Shown: positions 23,001 through 33,618, counted from the first letter of the stretch. The stretch: DNA of 64,000 nt from Piromyces finnis (GCA_002104945.1 MCFH01000077.1:124001-188000), one strand, 5' to 3'. Numbers and translations: made by a program. The notes: generated from the sequence alone by a model not told the origin.

Positions 23001-24040
23001 TCTCCACGTGTATAAATAATTATTGTACCTCTTGCTTTTCCAAGAGTTGGAAATAACTCATTACTTTTATTATCTTGATAAAAATAATCTTTATAAAATT
23101 TTTCATATGGTCTATCAGAATTATTTATACTAAGATTAGCAATTGCTTCATAAAATTCTTCCTCTTTTAAATCACCTTTTTCTTTCATACTACCATCTTT
23201 GTTATACTTATGGAAATGACAATTATCACATTTTAAATGCATAATAACAGTTTCACTTGGATTATAATGTAAAAAATTAATAGCTTCATCAAATACATTA
23301 CTTAAATAGTACAAATCATTAGTTTTTTTATTAATACAATCAAATTTATCGTGAGTAAGATATATTTGTTTTTTTGGATTAGTTTCAAGTCTTATATCTA
23401 AATATCTAATTCCATGCATTAATTGTTGATATATATCTAAAGATTGAGTTCTTCCCCATTGTCTTCTAAAGCCATTTATAATAGGAAAAGAATGCCAATC
23501 TACAGCATATGTTCCACTATCATGAGTACCAGGAATATTAATTTGATTGATCCTTGTATTATTAAGATATTTACTCATCCAATTAGAATCACTGTCTGCA
23601 TAAGTAAAATCACACCATCCATATTCAGTTAAAGCACGGTTATACTCAACATCAATATCATAAACAAGGACATTTGGTTGTAGTTTTATTTTTTTAGTAC
23701 TCGTTGTTTCACCACCGTTACTTGTATAATAACAAAATCCTTCTTTAATATTAACTCTACCTTTGAACTGACATTGATCAGGATCTACTCTAGTAGATTG
23801 ACCAAATTCACCATCTACTTTTTCAGTTTTATAATAACAACCATATATATCATCACTAATTCTCAAAAATCCTTTATCTCTTTTTGTACATATGTACGTT
23901 TTTGAACAATCTTTAAGGCTAAATAAATATGCTTCTTTATCAACATTATCTAATTCAAAATATTTACCTTCATCTTTGGCACTTAATACATATTTAATTG
24001 ATATAAATAAAGTATTAATAAATAATAATGTTAATTTCAT
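20027..24040 (-). CDS. Secreted PI-PLC-like protein with four fungal dockerins and lectin-like repeats
   Basis: 1337 aa from ATG 24040. It has a signal peptide (residues 1-20, hydrophobic, ending VLSA) and a phosphatidylinositol-specific phospholipase C X-type catalytic domain about 165-540, with GTHDS (His173), DIRLE (Arg217) and LTHD (His230) in the positions of the family's catalytic residues. Cys-rich fungal dockerin/CBM10-like modules lie near 696-735, 738-776, 953-990 and 1152-1191, each with YPCC or YKCC and WG-x-E...WC or LC. Between and after them are ricin-B/beta-trefoil-like segments (about 785-940, 1010-1145, 1200-1337) with repeated C-L/V...L-x-x-C patterns, probably carbohydrate-binding. 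Ser/Thr linkers flank dockerin 3. The dockerins predict attachment to the extracellular cellulosome. The C-terminal third is visibly less AT-biased than the catalytic part, suggesting module shuffling. Substrate is not established. Confidence 0.88.
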   Translation of the reverse strand: MKLTLLFINTLFISIKYVLSAKDEGKYFELDNVDKEAYLFSLKDCSKTYICTKRDKGFLRISDDIYGCYYKTEKVDGEFGQSTRVDPDQCQFKGRVNIKEGFCYYTSNGGETTSTKKIKLQPNVLVYDIDVEYNRALTEYGWCDFTYADSDSNWMSKYLNNTRINQINIPGTHDSGTYAVDWHSFPIINGFRRQWGRTQSLDIYQQLMHGIRYLDIRLETNPKKQIYLTHDKFDCINKKTNDLYYLSNVFDEAINFLHYNPSETVIMHLKCDNCHFHKYNKDGSMKEKGDLKEEEFYEAIANLSINNSDRPYEKFYKDYFYQDNKSNELFPTLGKARGTIIIYTRGDYKYTKNNQTIQIGKKIDIPGMGSCDDLSWVSYMNFTYPATEVSEIRRPSLYNSNVVNFVNNFHEGCFPRIKISDYGNNYLVQDNYNAGVNEKWSIIKDMLDHNILTTWDKNKDIFNIYGKDHANTTMFYDRNNNDVLTINFMNIQAVWEVFSSVYTHASSINKKLVEYFNNNNPKIHNQWMILDFPDVHLTRKIRDSSNYVLSKRGELQNNEIQVGDYSIYTDLYYYIQISSGNDDIPACLQRKTIINNQGQSQELIKTNYKCVNNKKNKWFIRQNGQVYFIVSSYDAKCLNLNGENLYMDYCEDNNKYEKFIIKNGKFCSQLDNSKCLGGKFTINPSALESPRYEHLTCSSIFSELGYKCCYDQNTKVEYIDEFGNWGIENGKLCGIGYDRCSFGILDDGYPCCSSVNPEVQYTDDNGNKWGVEDGEWCGIGEAKLDYSFRIKNRKTQECLITNLHSDTSVLLMGDCNHSIWTYDNETLVLNATGKCMYAMNSQDPRMFDCSKPDETINHHIHFKIVDNKYICLKNSVDPEICLNGKTKNSSGLKFETSKDEYSEWYIERWNGKIVDSIEEVITKNPEFEAEREIIIVPKYTTTTVSTSTPEPTSECHSKAGYPCCSPEITEVIYTDDEGNWGSENNNWCLMAESTTTTVEPSSTPTNSKPSATVKPGHSVYWFYHAYTNKCLYAPQKPNKPITVKACDDSDYSKWMVLNSRKGYFYSMAHPDYCLRVADVDTGSLELGKCDDQAKMVHGNDGFLGLIESSDKCVGILNAEDMYKDEIKMNLNTCAKNDDEKFYNWDHNPTPSTVCFSEVLGYPCCSDPNADVVTTDEYGQWGIENNLWCGILGSETTFATLTPLPNTETYYLYNADTNKCVHSSGVLDSSITLAECDYSTYSLWDIPYTHNGNFHLKFDISHCIMLSDNSSLVLGKCGETGTDFYRDGNFIKSPITPDQCIALADSSSLVMTECNEFDTTQLFYFNLWTEEPLEPTNN

Positions 24041-24270
24041 TTTACTTTTATCACTATAAATATTATAATTATATAACTTGAAAATTGTGGAAAATTCAAA
24101 ATTTGCAAATATAAATAATTATGTTTATTATTATAATATTTGTAGAATAAATAATTAACAATAAAAAATCATTTTAAAAAAAATATTTAAAATATAAAAT
24201 ATTTGTAATATAATTTTAAAAAAAAAAATCATTATAAGAATCTTTATCATTACCATTAAAATTGTATAAT

Positions 24271-25008
24271 TTATTTTTTAACATTAGTATTATTATTTTT
24301 TTTGTAACATTTTACAAAACAACAACAACAACAAATTATTATTAAAATAAAAATTATTCCCGCTATAATACCTAAATTTACAAATGCTCTAGTTAAACGA
24401 TAATCAGTTGGTATATATTGAATTTTATGACATGTTCCATTATAACAAGCTTTAAACGAACAATCTATATCTTTTGTACAAGACTCACCAACCATTAGAC
24501 CACAATAAATATCACTATTACTTTCAGAAAATAAAGTAGTTTCTGTATAAATAGTATCACAACTTTCAACATTTGCATTCACATTATATGTACAAGTATT
24601 ATTAAAACATTTATTTGAAAAACATTGAGTATCAGTTTTACAATCAGTAGAGACATCAATAATTTTATTATTATTAGATTCAATATAATCACTTATTTTT
24701 TCCTCATAATTATATACATAAGGAATCATAATATATTTATGAATATAACCATTTTTATCTGGAAATTCAATAAATGGTTTAATATTAGAAGGTTCTACAC
24801 ATACACATACATTATCTTTACAATAAGCTGACAAATCAGAACGACATATTTTATAATTTGATTCGTTTTTAACCCAACTTGTAGTATTGTCAAAACGACT
24901 AATAAGTTCATCTGGAATATTGGTAGATTCAATACTTACAGTACGAGTATAACTACATTGAAGAAATAATATGTAATATATACTTAATAATAAGATGAAA
25001 TTTTTCAT
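24271..25008 (-). CDS. Cys-rich type I membrane protein, 245 aa
   Basis: Signal peptide 1-21 (KNFILLLSIYYILFLQC). The ectodomain has about 16 cysteines in short spacings, such as C-x4-C-x3-C-x4-C near 138-150 and again near 180-200, and several N-x-S/T glycosylation sites. One transmembrane helix lies about 212-230, followed by a run of five cysteines (CCCCC, likely palmitoylated) and a short basic, Asn-rich cytoplasmic tail. The family is not recognised; short Cys pairs resembling EGF/disintegrin-like spacing are common in proteins of this phylum. It sits 230 bp upstream of the PI-PLC gene on the same strand. A cell-surface role is inferred from topology only. Confidence 0.75.
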   Translation of the reverse strand: MKNFILLLSIYYILFLQCSYTRTVSIESTNIPDELISRFDNTTSWVKNESNYKICRSDLSAYCKDNVCVCVEPSNIKPFIEFPDKNGYIHKYIMIPYVYNYEEKISDYIESNNNKIIDVSTDCKTDTQCFSNKCFNNTCTYNVNANVESCDTIYTETTLFSESNSDIYCGLMVGESCTKDIDCSFKACYNGTCHKIQYIPTDYRLTRAFVNLGIIAGIIFILIIICCCCCFVKCYKKNNNTNVKK

Positions 25009-27108
25009 TATAAATTATTTTATAAATTTTTTTATAAAATAAAATTTAAATTGTAATATCTATTATTTTATTTGTTTTAATTTAAAATAATTATTTTTGA
25101 ATTTTATTTATAATTTATTACATTTATTATTTTATTTTTGAAAATCATTTTAATAGTATTAAAAATATTTTAAAGTGTTTTAATTTATTTATTTTTTTTT
25201 AATTTTAAATTTATAAAAAATAAATGGTAGGATTGGTTCATTTCTAATATTTTAAATGATAATTCGTTGTTTTTTTAAAATAAAAAATAAAATGATTTGT
25301 TAGAAATTGAAATTATCTTGAATCCGTTTTATATCATTAAAATTGACACCAACCAATGATTATTCAGAAAAATAAATTAAAATACATTACATTATTATAT
25401 ATAAATATTATATATTATAAATAGAGAATATATCATATTAATATTTTAAGACAAAATTTATTTAATTTCAAAAAAAAAACGTTATAATAAAAGATAGTTG
25501 AATAAAAATAAGACCCGTTATTTAAATAATTATATTTATATATGTTCTATTATATATTTTATCATTTATTCTATTAGAATATTCTTTATCTTTAAAATTT
25601 TTGAAAATTAAAAATATTTAAAAATTTTAATAGTAATAAAATTTGGTTAAATTAATTAATCCAAAATTTTTATGGTACATTTAAAAATCATATTTTAAAA
25701 AAATATACTTACATATGTTGTATATTAAATATTTTCATGTTGATTGTTATGTTTTATTAATAATTTTTATTATCTTTATTTTCTTTTTAAATCAAAGAAA
25801 CATAATTTCTGTTTTATTTTGTTAATCATAAATAATTAAAAACATAAAATGATTATAAAACTTTATCTTATAAATTATGAATTTAGGGATTCCAATTTAT
25901 ATACGAATATATCATTAAATACGTTTCTATATTTTACTTTGACAAATTATTTATATGAAATGAAAAAAGTATATAGATAAAAATTTAAATTAATAATATT
26001 AGATAATTTAAATAATAACATTTAAAAATAATCATTGTTATTTTAATTTTATAATATTTATATAAATTAATAAAAATAAATATTTGATACATAATTATAG
26101 ATTTAATGGGGTAATATATAATTTATACAAAATAAAAATCTATATAAACGGAATTTTAAATATATTATTTTTATTTGTATATACAATGTAAAGTTATAAT
26201 AATTATTTGAAGCATTCTATTTTTTTTTTAAAAAAAAACATATTTATAACATTAAATGAATAAATAAAGATATTACATATTATCTGTATATATTGCATCA
26301 AATTTTAAAACAGATATAATAATCTATTTTAATATAATTAATCCAGAACTATTTCTTATTTATAAATAAAATATAAGATTTTAATAATGTAAATCTTTAT
26401 ATAATAAATAATTATAATTTTTATATAATATTATTATATAATTTTCATAAAAAATAGTATTAAAATTACTAAAAATTATTTAATATGTAAAATAATTAAT
26501 TAAAATATTTTTAATAAATAATCAATTAATAAGTATAAATAAGTTGAACAAAGAACGATTTTAAGAAGTTCTTTGTGAGATTATTAATACTCATTTTTTA
26601 TATAGTAAATTCAATATTTAAAAATTAATAATTATTATTTATATATTAATAAAAAGCTGAATAAAATAATTCTTTAAAAACTATATTTATTATTCCTTAT
26701 CTTAACACTTACTTTACTATATAATTAAGCCTATCCTAACCTAGTAGACTTAATTATAAACTTAAATCCACTTAGATTCTTGACAAAAAAAATTTGATTT
26801 CTGGACAACTAGAAAATAAAAGGTTATATATATTTTTGAATGTAAGAATTAATAATTATTTTTTGTATAAATTAATTCTTATTTAATTATTTTTTAATTA
26901 TTAAATTAATTATTTATTTAAACTATTAGCATACATTCATTTAAATTACTATAAACATTTATCTATATTGATATTAATTATTCATTTACTTAATTTAAAA
27001 TTTATTTAATTACTATATTAATTATTTATTTATTTAATTTAGTAATATATTTAAAATAATAGTAAACATTCATTTATTTTTTAATTAATAATTTTTGTAT
27101 TACATTTT
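25009..27108. other. AT-rich gene-free spacer
   Basis: No credible ORF. Near 26780-26850 the sequence TTCTTGACA followed by an A-run and GACAACTAGAAAATAAAAGG matches the reverse complement of about 43215-43310, so part of this spacer is an old LTR-element remnant. Confidence 0.45.
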
Positions 27109-27113
27109 ATAAG

Positions 27114-27356
27114 TGTTAGAATATGTGTAACGTGATAAGTTTATAATATACTATGTAATATGTGTCAAACACATTGAAATTTATTTGTACTACATTAAAT
27201 ACATAAGCCATAATTGTAAATCATATAAATACATGTAATTTCACATAATGTAAACATTAGAGTCTTTAGAACAAATATCCTCATGTAATTCTTAATAATA
27301 AAATACATTAATAAAGTTGACATATTCATAAAACCCAATTAACCAAAATGTTAATA
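27114..27356 (+). repeat. 5' LTR of cargo element
   Basis: 243 bp, TGTTAGAATATG...TTAATA. Identical by eye to 31187-31429. The terminal bases are not TG...CA at the 3' side; the boundary is set by the PBS and the target duplication. Confidence 0.85.
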
Positions 27357-27371
27357 GATTAAGAGTCTCAA
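27357..27371 (+). other. Primer-binding site, tRNA-Lys(CUU) anticodon-arm complement
   Basis: GATTAAGAGTCTCAA starts right after the LTR; complementary to a tRNA-Lys(CUU) anticodon arm. Confidence 0.6.
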
Positions 27372-28228
27372 TTGCCCTCAGTTCTCAACTAGCTCTCATA
27401 TGCTCTCATGGTACTACTAATATAAAACTTTAAAAGGACTTAATAAAATGGAAACTCCCAGCCGGACAAAATAGAAGAAAGAAAATACTAACTTATAATA
27501 AAAGCTACCTCTAGTCAACTTTAAAGAAAAACTAATATCAAAAATTAGAAGACTCTCAATACCTTAAATTAAAACTATCATTCCAATACTTAGCCAAAAA
27601 CATCAATTAGAAGAATATGACTGATATAATTACCACCATACCAAAATTCAGAAAATGAAAAATTAAAATTTACAAAAATTTTGAAATCTCAAATTGAAAT
27701 TTGAATTCTAAAATTGAAATGTCAATATAAAATTGAAAATTATGAAGTGACAAATGAACAATAAAAATGAAAGAAAATCACTACTTGTTAAAATAAAGTT
27801 TCCTTACACTAAAATAATATAGATAATTTTATATTCCGAAAATAAATTATTCTAAAATTGAATTTTGAATTTTATACTTTTAATTTAAAATTTAAAAATA
27901 AACCAAAGGAAATTAAATTCAAATAACCTTAGAACAATTTTAGTTCAATTTATTTAGAATGTTAACAATACTTATTTAAAACATAAAACATGAAACTAAG
28001 AAATTATTAGTTCTGAAACTATTTTAAAATTATCAATGTTAAATATTAATATAAAGTTAATAATTTAAAATCCTAAAATATATACCATAAATATATAGAA
28101 GAAAACAAATATTAATCTTAAACTACTTTATTTCGTCAAATCCGTATAAATTGTTAACAAAGCAACAATTGTTTTATTATTTACCCATCTTAATTAAAAT
28201 TTATTATTTATTATAATTTCATTAAATA

Positions 28229-29677
28229 ATGAAACTAATAAATAACATATACAATTTAATTCAAATATTTCAAATATTTTTAATTCTACCGACAACATTT
28301 GCTTTAAATGAACTATGTAATTTTAATGGAAACTACGGTGTTTGTGTAGACATAAATGATTGCAAATTGGTAGATAAACAAGAAGGAATAGCAGTTCCTA
28401 AACCAAATCTTTGCAATGGTGATAAAAACATTCAGTGTTGTATTAAAGTTGTTTCTACTCTCAGAAATGGTAATTCACTCTCAATATCTGAAAATTGTAA
28501 ATACTCATATTTTTGTCCTAATAATTATAGACAATATTATAATGAATGCCCAGGAGATAGGTATAATACATTGTGTGTATCAAATGAATCAATAGAAGAA
28601 AAATCATATTTTTTTGCTGTAGGATCAAAAGAAATAGAATTTATTAAAGATATTAAAGAAGGAAATAAAAAATACTTTTTAGATGAAATCCCAAAGTATA
28701 AAGCATATTATGAAAAGTTTAGATTTACTGAAGACGAAATAATTTCATATGCCAACACTGCATTGGATTATTTAAAAACAAGTTATCTTTTCACAAATAC
28801 AATAAATATTATGAACCTTAAACATATTGGTATTTATTTAGGATCTAAAGAGAAAGGAAGACTTTTTGAATTCGATAATAATGGATGGCATGTTAAAGAT
28901 TATACTATGGAAAAACTTGATGAAGACCATAATGATCCAAACAAATGGAATTGGACTCACTTCAAGGAATTCAGGGGATATACAAGGGTTTCTCCAGAAA
29001 GCCTTGAAGACTCATTAAATGATTATAAAGAAGTCAATCGTTACTTTAATAATAAATCATATAATCTTTTTTGTAACAATTGCCATGATTTTGTAAAATG
29101 GTGTTTAGAGATTATTACTATGGGTAAACGTCTTGTAGAACCAGAATCCATTAATATTATAAAAGACAATTATACATTTAATACAAATGAAATTGACAAT
29201 AAAAAAGCAGCCGAAAATATAAATACTATTATTAGTGATATACATAAAAAATTTCGTGCAAAAGGAAGTGGTGTAATAGATATTTTAAAGGTAGAATTAA
29301 TTTACTATTTCCTTGTAAACATAGGATTTAAAAATAACGACATCATAAATATTAAATATAATGATCATGAAATATGCGCTGGATTGGATTATATAAATCT
29401 TCTTAGAGAAAAGAATTACAATGACGTTTGTAAAAGCTATGATTATAGTGGACTTATAAATTCTAAAGCCACTATTAATGGTAAATTTATCACATCAAGT
29501 GAAAACTTTTCTAATTTTATTTTCGACAACGATTTATGTTTAGAATTAAATTCTAGCGATATAGTTGATAAATCCGATGATATCAATGGAACTGAAAACT
29601 TTAATGATATTACTTTCACAAACATTTTTATTATATTTACATCAGTCATATTCTTGGAATTATTCAATTTATACTAG
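28229..29677 (+). CDS. Secreted LRAT/NlpC-like protein, probably surface-anchored (LTR-element cargo)
   Basis: 482 aa with a signal peptide (about 1-25, ending TTFALN). Residues about 30-72 are a six-Cys module (GNYGVC...LCNGDKNIQCC) like the small Cys domain at the N-terminus of fungal secreted wall hydrolases. About 150-300 resembles the permuted papain-like NlpC/P60-LRAT fold: KHIGIYLG (His near 198), GWH (His near 220), and NNCHDFV (Cys near 283), in the His...His...Asn-Cys order of LRAT-type proteins. The C-terminus (about 463-482) is a hydrophobic stretch with no cytoplasmic tail after an Asn/Asp/Thr-rich segment, suggesting a GPI-anchor signal. It lies between LTRs in the direction of LTR transcription. 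Acyltransferase, thiol peptidase or cell-wall hydrolase activity are all possible. Confidence 0.75.
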   Translation: MKLINNIYNLIQIFQIFLILPTTFALNELCNFNGNYGVCVDINDCKLVDKQEGIAVPKPNLCNGDKNIQCCIKVVSTLRNGNSLSISENCKYSYFCPNNYRQYYNECPGDRYNTLCVSNESIEEKSYFFAVGSKEIEFIKDIKEGNKKYFLDEIPKYKAYYEKFRFTEDEIISYANTALDYLKTSYLFTNTINIMNLKHIGIYLGSKEKGRLFEFDNNGWHVKDYTMEKLDEDHNDPNKWNWTHFKEFRGYTRVSPESLEDSLNDYKEVNRYFNNKSYNLFCNNCHDFVKWCLEIITMGKRLVEPESINIIKDNYTFNTNEIDNKKAAENINTIISDIHKKFRAKGSGVIDILKVELIYYFLVNIGFKNNDIINIKYNDHEICAGLDYINLLREKNYNDVCKSYDYSGLINSKATINGKFITSSENFSNFIFDNDLCLELNSSDIVDKSDDINGTENFNDITFTNIFIIFTSVIFLELFNLY

Positions 29678-31174
29678 AAATCCTTAATTTCGTCAACTTT
29701 ATAATATAAAGCCATTATAATTTCTACACATATATATAATTTTAAATAATCATCTATTAATATACACATTTCATAAAAATTACACTTTAATGTATTTATA
29801 ACACATAATCTAAATTCTAAATTCATTTGATTTTATTACATACATAATATACTTGATTACAAATTATATTTATCCTTACATAACATTATTATTTGTAATA
29901 TTCAAATAAATCCTCATACATTGCACCAAGAAATACTTAATTCAACTACTTAGTTTGAAACATAAATAATTAAAATATATATTAACAAATTATACATAAC
30001 AAATTAATTCGAATATATTTAATAGTTACTGCTTTTCTACAAAGCGGATATTCGAAAGAGGATGTCATTTAATAAATTTACATAATAAATAAAAAATGCT
30101 AATACAAAAATAGCATATATAAGATATTACAATAATAGTAATAATAAAACAGACTCCTCATATACTTAATTACCTATATGTTTCAACTACTATGATTTAT
30201 ACGCAACAATTATGAGTGCATTTAACTATTCAAATTACAAATCAAAATATTCTTAGAATAAAATATTTAGATTTGAGGGGGAAGAATAACCACGATAGTT
30301 AAATATAAAACATATATTAACAACTAGTCAATAAATACAAATAGTTAGGATAATATAGTACGTCACGTAATTACTCAAAGAAATAATACAAGAAAACACA
30401 ATAAGAAAAATTATCCAAAATAAACCAAATATTATAATACTACGAAAAACAATTAAAACACATAATTTACAACTTTAAGTTGATAATAAATTAATAACAA
30501 ATATTTTACTAAAATGCTAAGTTTATAATCCATAATATAAAACATATAAAATAATACCCAAAATTAAGGTTTAAAGTTTTATCCTAAGAAAAAACGAAAT
30601 ATAATAGGTTTAACAGTTTATCCAGAAAACTAAGTATAAAATCAAGTTTAATAAAATATAATTAAATGACGTAAAACCAAAGAGTAGTCATAAATAATAA
30701 AGACGTAAAACCTATGAGTAAACCAAAGTGTTGTCACAAACAATAAAGACGTAAAACCCATGAGTAAACCTAAAGTGTTGTCATAAATTAATAATAGGAT
30801 GATGTAAAACCATAAAAGTATTCAATCCTTAAAACATATAATAGGATGGTGTAAATCCAAATGAGTATCCAATCCAAATAATTATTTTAAACTTGAATTA
30901 TTAAATTACATATTTTAAAGGTTTAGTTGTTTTATCCACTAAAAAGCAATATATAATATAACACATAAATATGGGTAATAATATAATTCTTGTAATTATA
31001 TAAATTCAGGATATATCTAGCAAAATAGTAATAATATAGTTTAATCATTTAGAAATCAATCATTAAAATGGTGAATTAAAATTTTAATAGTATAAAATAG
31101 TTAGATAATATAGAACATAATAATAGTAGCACATATTCACCAGTAAACCAAATTATTCCTGAAGAATAATTAGG
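29678..31174 (+). other. Non-coding 3' interior of the cargo element
   Basis: About 1.5 kb without ORFs. TTTGAGGGGGAAG near 30272-30285 resembles a second polypurine tract not followed by an LTR. The tandem repeats listed separately lie here. Confidence 0.5.
30664..30890 (+). repeat. Degenerate minisatellite
   Basis: About five imperfect units of roughly 45-55 bp, built around GACGTAAAACC...GAGTAAACC...TGTTGTCA...AATAA; the last two units are more diverged (GATG/GGTGTAAA...GTATCCAATCC). Confidence 0.65.
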
Positions 31175-31186
31175 TTTAAGGGGGAA
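31174..31186 (+). other. Polypurine tract of cargo element
   Basis: TTTAAGGGGGAA immediately before the 3' LTR (TGTTAG). Confidence 0.8.
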
Positions 31187-31429
31187 TGTTAGAATATGTG
31201 TAACGTGATAAGTTTATAATATACTATGTAATATGTGTCAAACACATTGAAATTTATTTGTACTACATTAAATACATAAGCCATAATTGTAAATCATATA
31301 AATACATGTAATTTCACATAATGTAAACATTAGAGTCTTTAGAACAAATATCCTCATGTAATTCTTAATAATAAAATACATTAATAAAGTTGACATATTC
31401 ATAAAACCCAATTAACCAAAATGTTAATA
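31187..31429 (+). repeat. 3' LTR of cargo element
   Basis: 243 bp, identical by eye to 27114-27356; followed by the ATAAG duplication. Confidence 0.85.
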
Positions 31430-31434
31430 ATAAG

Positions 31435-31948
31435 AAACATTATATATTTTATTTTACGTTTGTATTTTATATTTTTGTATCGTATCTTGAAATAACTTAT
31501 AGAAACAATTAGAAAATATAAATACATATTAGGACAATCGGATATTAAAGTTTTTCCGAATTTTAATCGGTTTTACTTAATATTACGATGATTGATATAT
31601 TAGTTATCAATCGAATATCTTTTTAGGTTTTTCTTCTAGTCTTTTCCTAAAAAGATTATTTGTTAAGATTAGAAATTCTTTATTAAACTTTAAATTATCA
31701 AAAAATTATAAATATAAGGACTCTGGAATTCCACTAAAGAATCCAGAGTTATTATTTTAAGACAATTATAATAAATAACCCTTTCAAAAACTATATTCAT
31801 AAAAAATATTTACATTAAAGATAGTCTTAATATTTTGTGCTTGTTATTATAATTCACTTATAATAAACTCTTTAAGATAAGTATTCATTTTTATTTACTA
31901 TTAAGAAACTTCTCAATTTAATAATACATATTACGATTTGTATTATTA
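31435..31948. other. AT-rich spacer with an inverted repeat
   Basis: No ORF. Near 31720-31752, GACTCTGGAATTCC and AATCCAGAGTT form a small inverted repeat. Nothing else recognised. Confidence 0.4.
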
Positions 31949-32944
31949 TGTTAAGTTTTTGGATTTGGTTATGCGACCAGGTCAGAATGTTATCAATTAT
32001 ATAGTAAATATGTTTTTAAGAAATTAAATTTAAATATAAAATAACTCTTTAAACTTCCAAATGAGAAATTAATATTTATTCTTTAGAATAACTTTTTTAT
32101 AAAATTTTATTTATTTAGTAATAATAATATAAATGATAATATATTTAATAACTATATAATTAAGATTATAACTATAATCTTTACAAAGAATTAAAATCGA
32201 ATTCAATTCATTCTATTTTATATTCTTTGTTCAGATTATTAAATTGATAAAAATAAAGTATTACATGTAATATGTTAATAATATAATAAGATTGTTTGTT
32301 TGTTTGTTTGTTTGTTTTGTCATGACATAAAATAAAATAAACATATGATTAATCATTTAAACACTTGATCCATTAACCTATTTTATAATAATTAAAATTA
32401 TTTAATTTATAAATGTTAACCGTTACACCTAAATGGTTTAGTTCTATTTTTAGTAACAGTCACTATCATTAATTAAATTAATATAATTAGAATTTCTATT
32501 GATATCTTTTTAATTTTCGTCAAGTCATAAGAAATGTCTATGATCCATACTTGATATCATATTGATTTTAATTTACTTATTAAAATCTTCAAATGATCAT
32601 ATCTTCCTTAAATGACCAGTTAGAAGGACCGCGATTGTACCAAAATGTAGCTTTTTCCTTAAGCTTTCTAATAAACCTGGTTTCACAACCGTAGCACTTA
32701 CAGCCGTAGCGATCGTTTTTGGCGAGTTACACCTTGTTTCGTGTTTGTTTATTTTTGGTTAAGGGTTATAGTGTATTGATATTAAATTTTTTGAAATCAT
32801 AACCCTTTCACTGAACCAAAATTTAAAAGGTGACTTTTAAAGGTGTTTTAAAATAATTATTGGGATTATTTAATTCTAATTATTATGTTTAATTAATTAT
32901 AGATATTATCTGAATTTGTTTTAAATCCAGTTAATATCTTCACA
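31949..32944 (+). mobile_element. Solo LTR, family A, second copy (996 bp)
   Basis: TGTTAAG...CTTCACA, highly similar over its full length to 2099-3089, with its own duplication TATTA (31944-31948 and 32945-32949). It sits 57 bp upstream of the Gypsy element, near the original 5' flank of tRNA-Cys. Confidence 0.8.
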
Positions 32945-33001
32945 TATTATATTGTAGATAATAATTATTATTAAATATATAATAATTATTACATTGAAAA
33001 T

Positions 33002-33618
33002 TGTCACAATAACATATATAAAAATTTAAAAAATTTGGACACATGGAAAAAATTAAAAATTTTTTTAAAATTTGAAAATTTGAAAATTTGAAAAAATTTA
33101 TTTTTTAAATTTTTATTAAAAAATTTCAAATTATAAAATTTCTAATATTTGAAATTATTAAATTTTTAAAATTATTAAAATTTTATTATTAAAAATTTTA
33201 TTTTAAATTTATTAACTATTTACAATAATTATATTAATTATTAATTTATAAAAATTAAATATTTTATAATTAGACAATAATTAATTAAAATTAAAAAATG
33301 TAATAATTAAAATTGTTCATGTATAAAAAGAACAAAAATTGACAAAAATTACGAAGCTTTAGCGTTAGTAATTTTTTAACCTAAAGTTAATAAAATTTAT
33401 AAACTCCTATAAAACCTAAAACTTTAAAAATTTTAATATTTTTAATAACTTAATATATGCTGATATTAAGTTATTGCTAAAATAAAAATATTATTTAAAT
33501 TTCTTTATATAAATATTATTAGCTTTACGCCTTCAATAGGAAAGCGTATTATATTTATTAATTAATATAACTAGTGTGCTTACCACACTTTTCTTTAATA
33601 AAAAATCGCTTTTTGACA
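33002..33618 (+). repeat. Gypsy 5' LTR with TATA box and predicted transcript start
   Basis: 617 bp. GTATAAAAAG (33321-33330) is a good TATA box. About 30 bp downstream lies AGCGTTAGTAA (33361-33371), the predicted 5' end of the transcript and complementary to the PBS. Confidence 0.88.

Larger units (their letters stand above)
27109..31434 (+). mobile_element. Non-autonomous Copia-type LTR element carrying a cargo gene
   Basis: 243-bp LTRs at 27114-27356 and 31187-31429 appear identical. The 5-bp target duplication ATAAG is at 27109-27113 and 31430-31434. GATTAAGAGTCTCAA directly after the 5' LTR is the same PBS as in the Copia element at 3156-9041. TTTAAGGGGGAA directly before the 3' LTR is the polypurine tract. 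The 3.8-kb interior has no gag, protease, integrase or RT; its only substantial ORF is a secreted protein (28229-29677) in sense orientation. All cis signals for reverse transcription are present, so it could be mobilised in trans. Confidence 0.85.

Noticed and set aside
24271-25008. EGF- or disintegrin-domain protein call
   Set aside because: Cysteine spacing is only loosely similar; left as a Cys-rich membrane protein.
27114-31429. Two unrelated solo LTRs flanking an ordinary gene
   Set aside because: The ATAAG duplication is on the outer sides only, and PBS and polypurine tract abut the inner sides, which fits one element.
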